A stretch of DNA of 6,512 bases from a bacterium (lineage in GTDB: Bacteria > Tectomicrobia > Entotheonellia > Entotheonellales > Entotheonellaceae): positions 1-6,512 of the forward strand of contig JAPULM010000195.1 of NCBI GenBank assembly GCA_027294925.1. The letters are read 5' to 3'. The position numbers were made by a program, and so were the translations under genes. The first letter of the stretch is position 1. The number at the start of each line of letters is the position of its first letter. The notes below the pieces were generated by a model. It worked only from the letters and a program-made list of their open reading frames with translations. It was not told where the DNA came from and did not search any database. This document shows positions 1-5,173 of the stretch, one piece after another.

Positions 1-155
1 AGAGAACGGGTCGCATAGGGAATCACCTCATCGAATGGAGCCAGAGACGAGGCGGAATCGCACGACTCCAGAGTGAGGTCAGGAGACGGAAAAGTCAAGG
101 ATTTCAACAGGTATGAATAATCGGGACCTACAGGCCGCCGGAATGGCCATGACAT
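1..155 (-). CDS. Partial N-terminus of a PBP-like protein (ABC substrate-binding / 4,5-dihydroxyphthalate decarboxylase-like), off left edge
   Basis: An open frame runs from ATG at 155 to the window edge (51 codons, no stop), overlapping the 3' end of the phyH fragment in another frame. From about position 131 downwards it reads GPDYSYLLKSLTFP, then SPDLTLE, then PFDEVIPYATR. From memory of the family, this matches the start of type II periplasmic-binding-fold proteins annotated as 4,5-dihydroxyphthalate decarboxylase or ABC substrate-binding protein, where a G-D-Y segment is followed by a strand and then a helix leading into a 'YDVCEL' motif, which would lie just outside the window. The first residues encoded from 155 (MSWPFRRPV) come from phyH DNA read out of frame, so the native 5' end seems to have been lost at the junction near 131-135. 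There is no clear ribosome binding site. The gene may continue intact beyond the window. The match is unverified; a chance open frame of this length is possible. Confidence 0.45.
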   Translation of the reverse strand, partial: MSWPFRRPVGPDYSYLLKSLTFPSPDLTLESCDSASSLAPFDEVIPYATRS

Positions 156-696
156 CCTGAAACTCGCCATTGCGGATCTCCTGCGGCAACTTGTAGTGGC
201 CGTTATGGCTACCGGGAATCACCACGAGGCCGCCGTGCTCGGGCCCGGTATCGGTGAGGTTCCACGCCGCCACTGCGAAGCCGTGCAGGGCCTGATGCGC
301 GGGCTGAGGGTAATAGCGCCCCGGCTCAGCACGCGAGAATGGTTCTGAGGCGCCGTAGTCCGAATGCAATCGGCCCTTCGGCATACCTTGCCGCATGTGC
401 ATACCGAAGATGCGATCGAGGCGAAAACAATCGCCGAGCTGGTGGCGCATCAGATTGATGACTAACGGGTGATCCATCAGGTCGACAAAGGGTGGTCCCC
501 AGGCCAGAAAACCCGGGCCGGTGTCCGCCGACCCCCCGGCGTTGCCAAAGCGATAGTTCGGCGGCAGATTCGACAGATCATGCGTGTCTATGAGGGCTTT
601 TAGCTCGCCGATCTGATCCGCGTTCAGTACGTCCTCAACGACGAGAAATCCCTGTAAGTCGTATAGGTATTTTTGTAGCTCGGTAATCTCAAACAC
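79..696 (-). pseudogene. Phytanoyl-CoA dioxygenase (PhyH) family protein, C-terminally truncated
   Basis: Members are non-haem Fe(II)/2-oxoglutarate dioxygenases that hydroxylate small substrates in the cytoplasm; here the substrate is unknown. The start is GTG at 696 with GAGGAG seven bases upstream. Recognisable blocks are the N-terminal 'GFLVVEDVLNADQI' (residues 16-29), 'WGPPFVDLMDHP' (66-77), the iron-binding H-x-D at H111 and D113 (GRLHSDYG), and 'GGLVVIPGSHNGHYKLP' (155-171). Family similarity stops at about A188 (position 133-135). The next expected block, an 'AGDvvlFtEalTHGT' strand with the distal iron-binding histidine followed by the 2-oxoglutarate-binding arginine, is absent. It is replaced by 17 unrelated residues and a stop. 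The 205-residue product is much shorter than the usual 260-300 residues and should be unable to assemble the full facial triad. The DNA after the break reads in another frame as a PBP-like N-terminus. I call it a pseudogene by truncation; family assignment is firm, loss of function is inferred. Confidence 0.82.
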
Positions 697-703
697 GTTG
701 TTT

Positions 704-709
704 CTCCTC
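704..709 (-). promoter_or_regulatory. Ribosome binding site of the phyH fragment
   Basis: On the minus strand GAGGAG lies seven bases before GTG at 696. It supports GTG as the initiation codon; there is no ATG at an equivalent position. Confidence 0.7.
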
Positions 710-722
710 GCAACAGCCTCAC

Positions 723-743
723 GTCGAGGTATCCATCGCGTCT
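723..743 (-). repeat. 21-bp direct repeat, copy A: displaced copy of the MFS translation start
   Basis: These 21 bases are identical to 4532-4552. On the minus strand the element reads AGACGCG, then ATG GAT ACC TCG AC, which is the first five codons' worth of the exporter gene. Here the ATG (734-736) starts a dead-end minigene, MDTST-stop (719-736), lying 13 bases after the amidohydrolase stop codon and 22 bases before the phyH GTG. Copy A is preceded by TTAGGAG, so it has a Shine-Dalgarno sequence five bases from ATG. The exporter itself (copy B) has no such sequence. An exact 21-mer recurring by chance in 6.5 kb is very improbable. It most simply marks a former exporter start or a recombination junction. 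Confidence 0.9.
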
Positions 744-749
744 CCTAAC

Positions 750-2162
750 TTAAACCTGCACAGTTCCATCCGCATACCCGCCACCGACGTGTAAGCCAGG
801 GGGTGGTGAGAGGTCGGGGCGTGACGCGAACAGACGCCGCCAGGCCATGCGCCCGATGCGATCGGCCTGTTGCACGATGGCGTCCTCATCCATGGTGATG
901 AGTCTGCCATGGCGCATCAACCAGCGTCCATCGACCATCACCGCTTCCACATCGCGCGCCTGTCCCTGGTGCACAAAGCTGGACACAACGCGCAATAGCG
1001 GTACGAGATGTGCCTTACGGACGTCGATCATGATCAGGTCGGCTTTATTGTTCGGCGCAATCCAACCGGCATCTTCAATGCCGAGCGCCCGATAACCATT
1101 GCGCGTGGCCCAAATCAATGCCTCTTCGGGCGTCGGGTTGCGGCCGTCGTGCCGCCGTACGCGTTCCATGAACATGCCCGTGCGCATCACCTCGACCATG
1201 TCTTCGGCCATGTTGTCCGTGCCCATGGCAATGGTGCAGCCATGCGCTTCCAAATCAGCAATATGCGGACTCAGGCCGCGCCGTGCGGCAATCGCTGCAT
1301 TAAAGGCCACGGAGGCGCCCGACGCCCCCAGAAGCCGTTCCTCGTCAGCGGTCATGCAACGGCAATGCGCCGCCACCAGACGTTCAGAAAGAAATCCACA
1401 ACGTGCCAGATATTCCGTCGGCAACAGGCCGCGCTGTTCCTGCACCGCCGCCACCTCTCCCCAGAGCTGATTAAGGTGAATGGTGGCCACGATGTCGAGG
1501 CGCTCCTGTAAGGTGCGTAAATCGCGCAACAGTTCGGGCGAGCACATATCGGGTGCCCAGGCCGCCAACCCCACCTGGAGACGACCGTTGCCTTTGCCGT
1601 GCCAGCGTGTGTGAAGCTGCTCGATACGCCTGCGTCCCTGCTCGGCCAGCGCGGCATCGACGTTAAAGGGTCCGGGTTGACCATAGGCACGTCCGGCGCA
1701 ATCCCAGGCACGTTCACACAGCAGAAACCGCATACCGCTGTCGTGCAACGCCTCGGCGTAGCGCTCGATCCCGATAGCGTCTTCCAACACCAACGTGGTA
1801 CCGCTGCGAATCGCCTCCACCACGCCAAGCTGACACATCACCACATGTTCGTCATCGCTCAGCGTCGGCAAAGGCGGACGCGGTGGGTTGCCCTGAAACG
1901 GCGGGGTGTTGGGCGACGACAGGTCTTCGAAAATGCCACGGGCCAGCGTCAGAACAAAGTGCGTGTGCGTATTGGCAAACCCCGGCAACACGGCTTTGCC
2001 GCGTCCATCCACGCGCTCGGCGGTCGGATAGCGCACGAGCAACTCGCCCGAAGGCCCCACATCGGTGATGCGGTCATGGTCAATGACCAGCGCTGCGTCG
2101 TGCTGTACCGAACAGGCATCATCCGCTGTCATAAGGGTGGTGTTGTGAATGATCATTGGCAT
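750..2162 (-). CDS. Metal-dependent amidohydrolase, deaminase-like (TRZ/ATZ, MtaD/SsnA superfamily)
   Basis: A 470-residue protein, normal length for cytoplasmic amidohydrolases that deaminate or dechlorinate purines, pterins, s-triazines or related N-heterocycles. Order of parts: a beta-sandwich start (1-58, with 'HDRITDVGPSGEL'), the metal-binding H-x-H at H66 and H68 (PGFANTHTHF), 'RSGTTLVLED' (119-128), 'CSPELL' (207-212), the third metal histidine H229 (IHLNQLWGEV), the fourth H266 (VAAHCRC), the metal-binding aspartate D316 (MGTDN), and the returning sandwich strand with 'NNKADLIMID' (371-380) and 'VMVDGRW' (408-414). Three residues after H229, where canonical deaminases carry the proton-shuttling glutamate (HxxE), there is Q232; E236 is present. 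The usual substrate-loop 'P-x-S-N' is also not seen (AFNAAIAARRG, 286-296). This points to a Q-type subgroup whose reaction may differ from plain deamination. ATG at 2162 has AGGAGG ten bases upstream. The substrate cannot be named from sequence. Confidence 0.9.
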   Translation of the reverse strand: MPMIIHNTTLMTADDACSVQHDAALVIDHDRITDVGPSGELLVRYPTAERVDGRGKAVLPGFANTHTHFVLTLARGIFEDLSSPNTPPFQGNPPRPPLPTLSDDEHVVMCQLGVVEAIRSGTTLVLEDAIGIERYAEALHDSGMRFLLCERAWDCAGRAYGQPGPFNVDAALAEQGRRRIEQLHTRWHGKGNGRLQVGLAAWAPDMCSPELLRDLRTLQERLDIVATIHLNQLWGEVAAVQEQRGLLPTEYLARCGFLSERLVAAHCRCMTADEERLLGASGASVAFNAAIAARRGLSPHIADLEAHGCTIAMGTDNMAEDMVEVMRTGMFMERVRRHDGRNPTPEEALIWATRNGYRALGIEDAGWIAPNNKADLIMIDVRKAHLVPLLRVVSSFVHQGQARDVEAVMVDGRWLMRHGRLITMDEDAIVQQADRIGRMAWRRLFASRPDLSPPPGLHVGGGYADGTVQV

Positions 2163-2172
2163 AGTGACGACT

Positions 2173-2178
2173 CCTCCT
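2173..2178 (-). promoter_or_regulatory. Ribosome binding site of the amidohydrolase
   Basis: AGGAGG on the minus strand lies ten bases before ATG at 2162. It favours this start over the ATG two codons later (M3). Confidence 0.75.
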
Positions 2179-2524
2179 GGTCACCCCGCGCTGTCCCTCC
2201 GGTTGGGGAGAGAGAAGGGCAAGAAAAGGACAGATTTATTTTCTCTGCGACGCCTTGCTGCGAGACACTCTGGCTAGCTGCCCGAGGGGCTGGTGCTGGA
2301 ATGCCTTCTGAATTTCTTATGCTCATTCTCGCCATGTGCAACTGGCTATTCAGCTGACGACACAAGGCTTTCAGGCGCTGTACGGCATCAACACCGAGGA
2401 ACACAAGCGGAAAGACCGTTTTGTTCTGCCACAGCTGTCCTCCGCAAAAACTATAATGCCCCACTGTCACGCCGCCTTCTCTTCAAGCCTGTAGTCGTTA
2501 TGAGATAACCCGCCCAGGGATCGG

Positions 2525-2559
2525 AAGGCTGTGAGAACCCCGAATCTGTTCACAGCCTT
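2525..2559 (-). terminator. Perfect 10-bp hairpin, possible terminator behind the HU remnant
   Basis: Arms AAGGCTGTGA (2525-2534) and TCACAGCCTT (2550-2559) pair perfectly around a 15-base loop. It starts about 40 bases after the HU stop codon in the direction of transcription, the usual place for a terminator. No uridine run follows on the minus strand (CCGATCCC), so a classical Rho-independent terminator is doubtful. An operator or mRNA 3'-end stabiliser is an alternative. Confidence 0.4.
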
Positions 2560-2599
2560 ATCGCTGGTGGGAGACAGGCTCCGCAGAGTTGAGGTGTAC

Positions 2600-2686
2600 C
2601 TACACAGCCTTGCTTGCCTTGAAAACCGGTATCATCTTGGCGGGCACCTGGACGGGTAAACCCGTTTTCGGGTTGCGTCCGGTGCG
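2600..2686 (-). pseudogene. C-terminal remnant of an HU/IHF-family DNA-binding protein
   Basis: On the minus strand the frame ending at the TAG in 2600-2602 reads RTGRNPKTG, LPVQVPAKMIPVF, then KASKAV and stop. This is the highly conserved end of HU/IHF proteins: the beta-arm 'R-x-GRNPxTG', the return strand 'V-x-V-P-A-K', and the final helix 'P-x-F-K-A-x-K-x-x'. Only the last 28 of about 90 residues remain. The dimerisation helices and any start codon are missing: upstream the frame becomes unrelated and runs into the 3' end of the exporter gene and the plus-strand PBP fragment. Sequence conservation up to the stop, with no internal damage, suggests the truncation is recent. A product is unlikely. 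Confidence 0.8.
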
Positions 2687-2694
2687 CGGCCACC

Positions 2695-2868
2695 TCGCTC
2701 GGCAGCCAGGATTTTGTCGGTCTACCGGTCTTCCCGATGGTCGCGTTCCGCCATCGCTGTTTTCTCATCAAGCGCGGCACCACTATCGGCGATCTCTCGA
2801 AGCTTGAAGGGAAGCGCGTCGGCATCGATGCCTGGCCCAACAGTGGCAATACCTGGACCCGGGCGGCT
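2695..2868 (+). pseudogene. Internal fragment of a PBP-like gene (4,5-dihydroxyphthalate decarboxylase-like / ABC substrate-binding)
   Basis: The plus-strand frame starting at 2695 is open for 58 recognisable codons. It reads SLGSQDFVGLPVFP, then AFRHRCFLIKRGTTIGDL, then LEGKRVGIDAWPNSGNTWTRAA. This is the core of the type II periplasmic-binding-fold family annotated as 4,5-dihydroxyphthalate decarboxylase or ABC substrate-binding protein: a 'GLPVFP' strand, 'FRH', a 'DLxxLxGKRVG' segment and the 'SGNTWxRA' helix start. Both ends are cut: before about 2690 the DNA is HU-like on the opposite strand, and after 2868 it is the low-complexity tail of the exporter. It corresponds to about residues 70-130 of a roughly 300-residue protein, so it is not a working gene. 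It is the only gene-like sequence on the plus strand. Confidence 0.75.
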
Positions 2869-4545
2869 CACCGCACCGGAGGTGGCGACCGGGGTTTGAG
2901 CGGTTGAGTCCGGAGTATGCGCCGCAGTGGTGGCCGGCGGGTTGGCGGCGCTCTCGGACGTCGTCGGGACAGGCGCTGGGGCTGACGTGCGCTTATGAGA
3001 CCTGCCGCGTTTCCACAGCCGGTTGTACACCAGGAGAGCCGGGATGATCGCGATCAGAGCCACGACTCCGTTCCACACCAGGTAATCCTGCCAGGCCGCG
3101 GCACTGGCCTCCATGGACAGCAAACGCCCCATCAGGGCCAGACTCATGGTTGGTACCTGGGTGGCGACGTCTCCCATCCAGTAGAGATAGTGGTGGAACT
3201 GGGTCAGGGCAGTGGTAAAAGCCAACGAATCGAGCGGGCTGCTCTGGGCAATGTGCTGGAGATGCCGGCCGTAGTTTTGATCCCACAGCACGGCCGATAT
3301 GGCCGGTCCCAAGGTGTTGGACACACTGCGTAGCAGCCCGATCAGACCGCTTGCCATGATGATCTGGTGTTCTGGCAGGGCCCGCAGCGCGGTCAGGCTG
3401 TTGGGCGAGATAATAAACCCTTCAGACATAAAGCGAAAACACAGGAACGTGGTCATGGTCAGGGCCGTGGTCCACACCGTGACACCGAAATAGCCGATAA
3501 ACGTGCCGGCGTACATCAGGAGACCGCCAATGACCAGCCATTGGGGAGAGAAACGATCCGAGAGGCGGCCGACCGTGAGGACGGTGATGCCATAGACAAT
3601 CTGCGCCGGCAGCAGCGTCCAGGCTACGAGCAGGGGCTCAAAGCCCAGGAGACGCTGCATGAGCACGGGAAGCATGGGCCCCGTGCTGCGAAAGGCCATG
3701 GTCGTCAAACACATGACTGCCACCGCCATGAGAAATGGTGGGGAGGCGAGCAGGCGCAGTTCGACCAATGGTTCAGGGTGCCAGAATTCAATCACAACGA
3801 ACACGATGGTGGCCACCGCGGCCACGGCGAAGAGGATCACAATCCCCTGCGAATCCCAGCCCTCGCGTCGTCCTTGGCTGACGGCGAGAATGAAGGTGGT
3901 GACGGCAATGGCCACGCTCATCAAGCCATACTGATCGAGGCGCCGACGCTCCGGACGCTTGAGCGGGGGTAGCAGCCACCAGCCCAACAGGAGCCCCAGG
4001 ACACTCAGAGGCACCATCATGAGATAGACCACCCGCCAGGAGGCAAATTCCAGCAGATAGCCACCGGTGAGCGGTCCGACGGCCGGCCCGATCGACCAGC
4101 CCATGAGCGACAACCCCAGCGCCATGCCGCGCTGGTGCGGCGGAAAAATCTGGTAGAAGATGGCCATGGTGAGCGGTGGTAGCAAGCCGCCACCGGCGCC
4201 GGTCAGGATGCGGAAAAACAGCAGTGACGACCAGTCCCAGGCGAACGCACTCCCCAGCATGCCGATGGTAAAGGTGCCCAGGCAGAGCAAATACAAGGTC
4301 CGAGGCCCAAAGCGGCCACTCAACCAACCCAGCGCCGGGATGGTAATCGTGCGGGCGATACTGAAGGCGGTGATCACCCAATGGATGTGGTACAACTCAA
4401 CCCTCAAGCTGGTCATGAGCTTGGACAGAATGAGGTTGGTAGTCGAGCCGTTAATCGCAAACGTCACCAGCCCGATGCCCAGGAGGCCGGCGGTGAGCCA
4501 ACGATCGCGCACATTCAGATGAGTCGGAGCAGTCGAGGTATCCAT
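2722..4545 (-). CDS. MFS exporter, DHA2 (14-TMS, EmrB/QacA-like) family, with chimeric C-terminal tail
   Basis: An inner-membrane transporter of 607 residues, probably a proton-driven exporter of drugs or metabolites. Hydrophobic segments fill residues 16-510, fitting 14 helices. Motif A is at 73-84 (GWLSGRFGPRTL), with a second copy at 326-334 (GRLSDRFSP). The antiporter motif C is at 153-162 (GPAVGPLTGG). The usual TM1 motif 'LDxTIVNVALP' is altered (INGSTTNLILSKL, 31-43), with no aspartate. After R519 the chain continues for nearly 90 residues, whereas relatives end near 510-530. Residues 520-559 are Pro/Ala/Thr/Ser-rich. Residues 560-607 are the reverse strand of the PBP fragment at 2722-2868, so they are not ancestral exporter sequence. 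ATG at 4545 is preceded by GATAGATAGACGCG, with no good Shine-Dalgarno sequence. The TetR remnant lies 42 bases upstream. The transporter family is certain, the substrate is unknown. Confidence 0.9.
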   Translation of the reverse strand: MDTSTAPTHLNVRDRWLTAGLLGIGLVTFAINGSTTNLILSKLMTSLRVELYHIHWVITAFSIARTITIPALGWLSGRFGPRTLYLLCLGTFTIGMLGSAFAWDWSSLLFFRILTGAGGGLLPPLTMAIFYQIFPPHQRGMALGLSLMGWSIGPAVGPLTGGYLLEFASWRVVYLMMVPLSVLGLLLGWWLLPPLKRPERRRLDQYGLMSVAIAVTTFILAVSQGRREGWDSQGIVILFAVAAVATIVFVVIEFWHPEPLVELRLLASPPFLMAVAVMCLTTMAFRSTGPMLPVLMQRLLGFEPLLVAWTLLPAQIVYGITVLTVGRLSDRFSPQWLVIGGLLMYAGTFIGYFGVTVWTTALTMTTFLCFRFMSEGFIISPNSLTALRALPEHQIIMASGLIGLLRSVSNTLGPAISAVLWDQNYGRHLQHIAQSSPLDSLAFTTALTQFHHYLYWMGDVATQVPTMSLALMGRLLSMEASAAAWQDYLVWNGVVALIAIIPALLVYNRLWKRGRSHKRTSAPAPVPTTSESAANPPATTAAHTPDSTAQTPVATSGAVSRPGPGIATVGPGIDADALPFKLREIADSGAALDEKTAMAERDHREDR

Positions 4546-4552
4546 CGCGTCT
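4532..4552 (-). repeat. 21-bp direct repeat, copy B: start of the MFS gene
   Basis: This is the same 21 bases as 723-743, in the same orientation. It covers seven bases before the exporter ATG (4543-4545) and its first codons. Identity ends abruptly on both sides: upstream, copy B has GAT where copy A has AGG, so the exporter lacks the Shine-Dalgarno sequence that copy A keeps. Confidence 0.9.
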
Positions 4553-4587
4553 ATCTATCGTGCCTATCATGGAAGAGAGGTATGCAG

Positions 4588-4971
4588 TTACCCGTTGGCA
4601 TCGGGCCGCGCCGACCTGTACGCACCCGCGTGGTGCAAGGCCGCGAACACTTGTCGCGGCAGGGCCTCGGCAAATTCGTCGTCCAGGGGGAGATGCGCCA
4701 CCAGCAGCCGGTAGTAAATGGGGCCAAAGAGGATGTCACACACCAGATCGGCGTCGAGATGCGGATCGAATTCACCCGTGGCCTTGCCGTGTTCGATGAG
4801 GTCGCGCGCCACCACGCGGCGCCGCAACAGAAATCGTTCCCGGAAGGCGGCCAGGACCCCGGGATCGGCCTGGCCTTCGGCAATGAGTTCGGCTACGATG
4901 CGGCCGTACCGGCCACGATATTGCTCGACCAAGTGGCGTACCTGGGCGCTCAGCGCCGCAGTAGGCGTTAC
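4588..4971 (-). pseudogene. TetR/AcrR-family regulator remnant: C-terminal ligand-binding domain only
   Basis: The frame ending at 4588 carries the typical TetR C-terminal domain: 'LVEQYRGRYGRIVAELIAEGQADP', 'FLLRRRVVARDLIEHGKATGEF', then 'DADLVCDILFGPIYYRLL' and 'PLDDEFAEAL'. (Each quoted block is separate and contiguous in the protein.) Family similarity starts near V at 4969-4971. The helix-turn-helix half (about 70-80 residues with 'YxxFxxKexL') is absent. Upstream the frame stays open to TAA TAA at 5029-5034, but the intervening codons are not TetR-like. The best internal start is TTG at 4932, which would give 114 residues without DNA-binding ability. Such regulators commonly sit beside the exporter they repress; here the neighbour is the DHA2 exporter 42 bases downstream on the same strand. 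The remnant therefore suggests that exporter control has been lost. A lone ligand-binding protein is possible but unlikely. Confidence 0.72.
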
Positions 4972-5031
4972 AAGTATTCGTGAATATATGGGGCTCAGTA
5001 GTGATTTCCGACTTCGCCCAGAACCGTATTA

Positions 5032-5130
5032 TTACCTCTTGTAGGGCGCGTTGAGGTAGTCAAAAAGTTCTGTATCAGGCTCAATGATATGGCCGTCACT
5101 ATCAATGATAGGCAGATTTGCTGTGCCCAT
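5032..5130 (-). pseudogene. N-terminal fragment of an amidohydrolase_2 (ACMSD-like) protein
   Basis: ATG at 5130 has GGAGGGG five bases upstream and opens a 32-codon frame: MGTANLPIIDSDGHIIEP, then DTELFDYLNAPYKR, then TAA TAA. 'IDSDGHxxEP' is the N-terminal metal-binding motif of the amidohydrolase_2 / aminocarboxymuconate-semialdehyde-decarboxylase-like family (here D-x-D-x-H, D10 to H14), and 'LFDYLxxPYR' follows it in relatives. In the +1 frame the next codons read RGNNTVLG, which also looks like the family continuation, so a one-base insertion near 5037-5043 may have preceded the break. After about 5010 similarity disappears and the TetR remnant begins by 4971. Whole members have about 300-400 residues. 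It lies 43 bases after the DAO gene, probably a former operon partner. No active enzyme can be made. Confidence 0.65.
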
Positions 5131-5173
5131 AAATTCCCCTCCAGTTTGTCACAACGTTGCGATCGAATAGCCA

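Larger units (their letters stand above)
2163..2599. other. Intergenic stretch without an intact gene
   Basis: About 440 bases separate the HU remnant from the amidohydrolase. Next to the amidohydrolase lies its leader with the AGGAGG site. An open frame of 105 codons on the minus strand (2153-2470) overlaps the amidohydrolase start and resembles nothing I know. A plus-strand frame at roughly 2310-2490 without an ATG (it contains QALYGINTEEHKRKDRF) looks somewhat protein-like, but I cannot assign it. A hairpin (2525-2559) and a 13-base near-palindrome GTTATGAGATAAC (2497-2509) are present. The amidohydrolase promoter is expected here, but no convincing -35/-10 pair on the minus strand stands out. 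Confidence 0.6.

Noticed and set aside
1008..1511. 167-codon plus-strand ORF opposite the amidohydrolase
   Set aside because: It lies entirely inside a gene with all family motifs, has no known motif or ribosome binding site, and is explained as an antisense shadow; the same holds for the plus-strand ORFs at 847-1095, 1099-1470 and 1599-2357.
2452..2457. Perfect TATAAT on the plus strand
   Set aside because: No -35-like hexamer lies at 16-18 bases upstream and no plus-strand gene follows.
2497..2509. Near-palindrome GTTATGAGATAAC as an operator
   Set aside because: Arms are only five bases, it occurs once, and it is over 300 bases from the nearest start codon; it is not enough to call a binding site.
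2550..2849. 99-codon minus-strand ORF across the HU and PBP remnants
   Set aside because: The HU similarity is in a different minus-strand frame and the PBP similarity is on the plus strand; this frame only overlaps them.
3367..3972. 201-codon plus-strand ORF opposite the exporter
   Set aside because: Its composition (rich in H, G, E, R, Q) is typical of the complement of membrane-protein codons; it has no motif and no ribosome binding site.
4381..4983. 200-codon plus-strand ORF over the TetR remnant and exporter start
   Set aside because: The minus strand carries clear TetR C-terminal and exporter N-terminal motifs here; the plus-strand translation has none.
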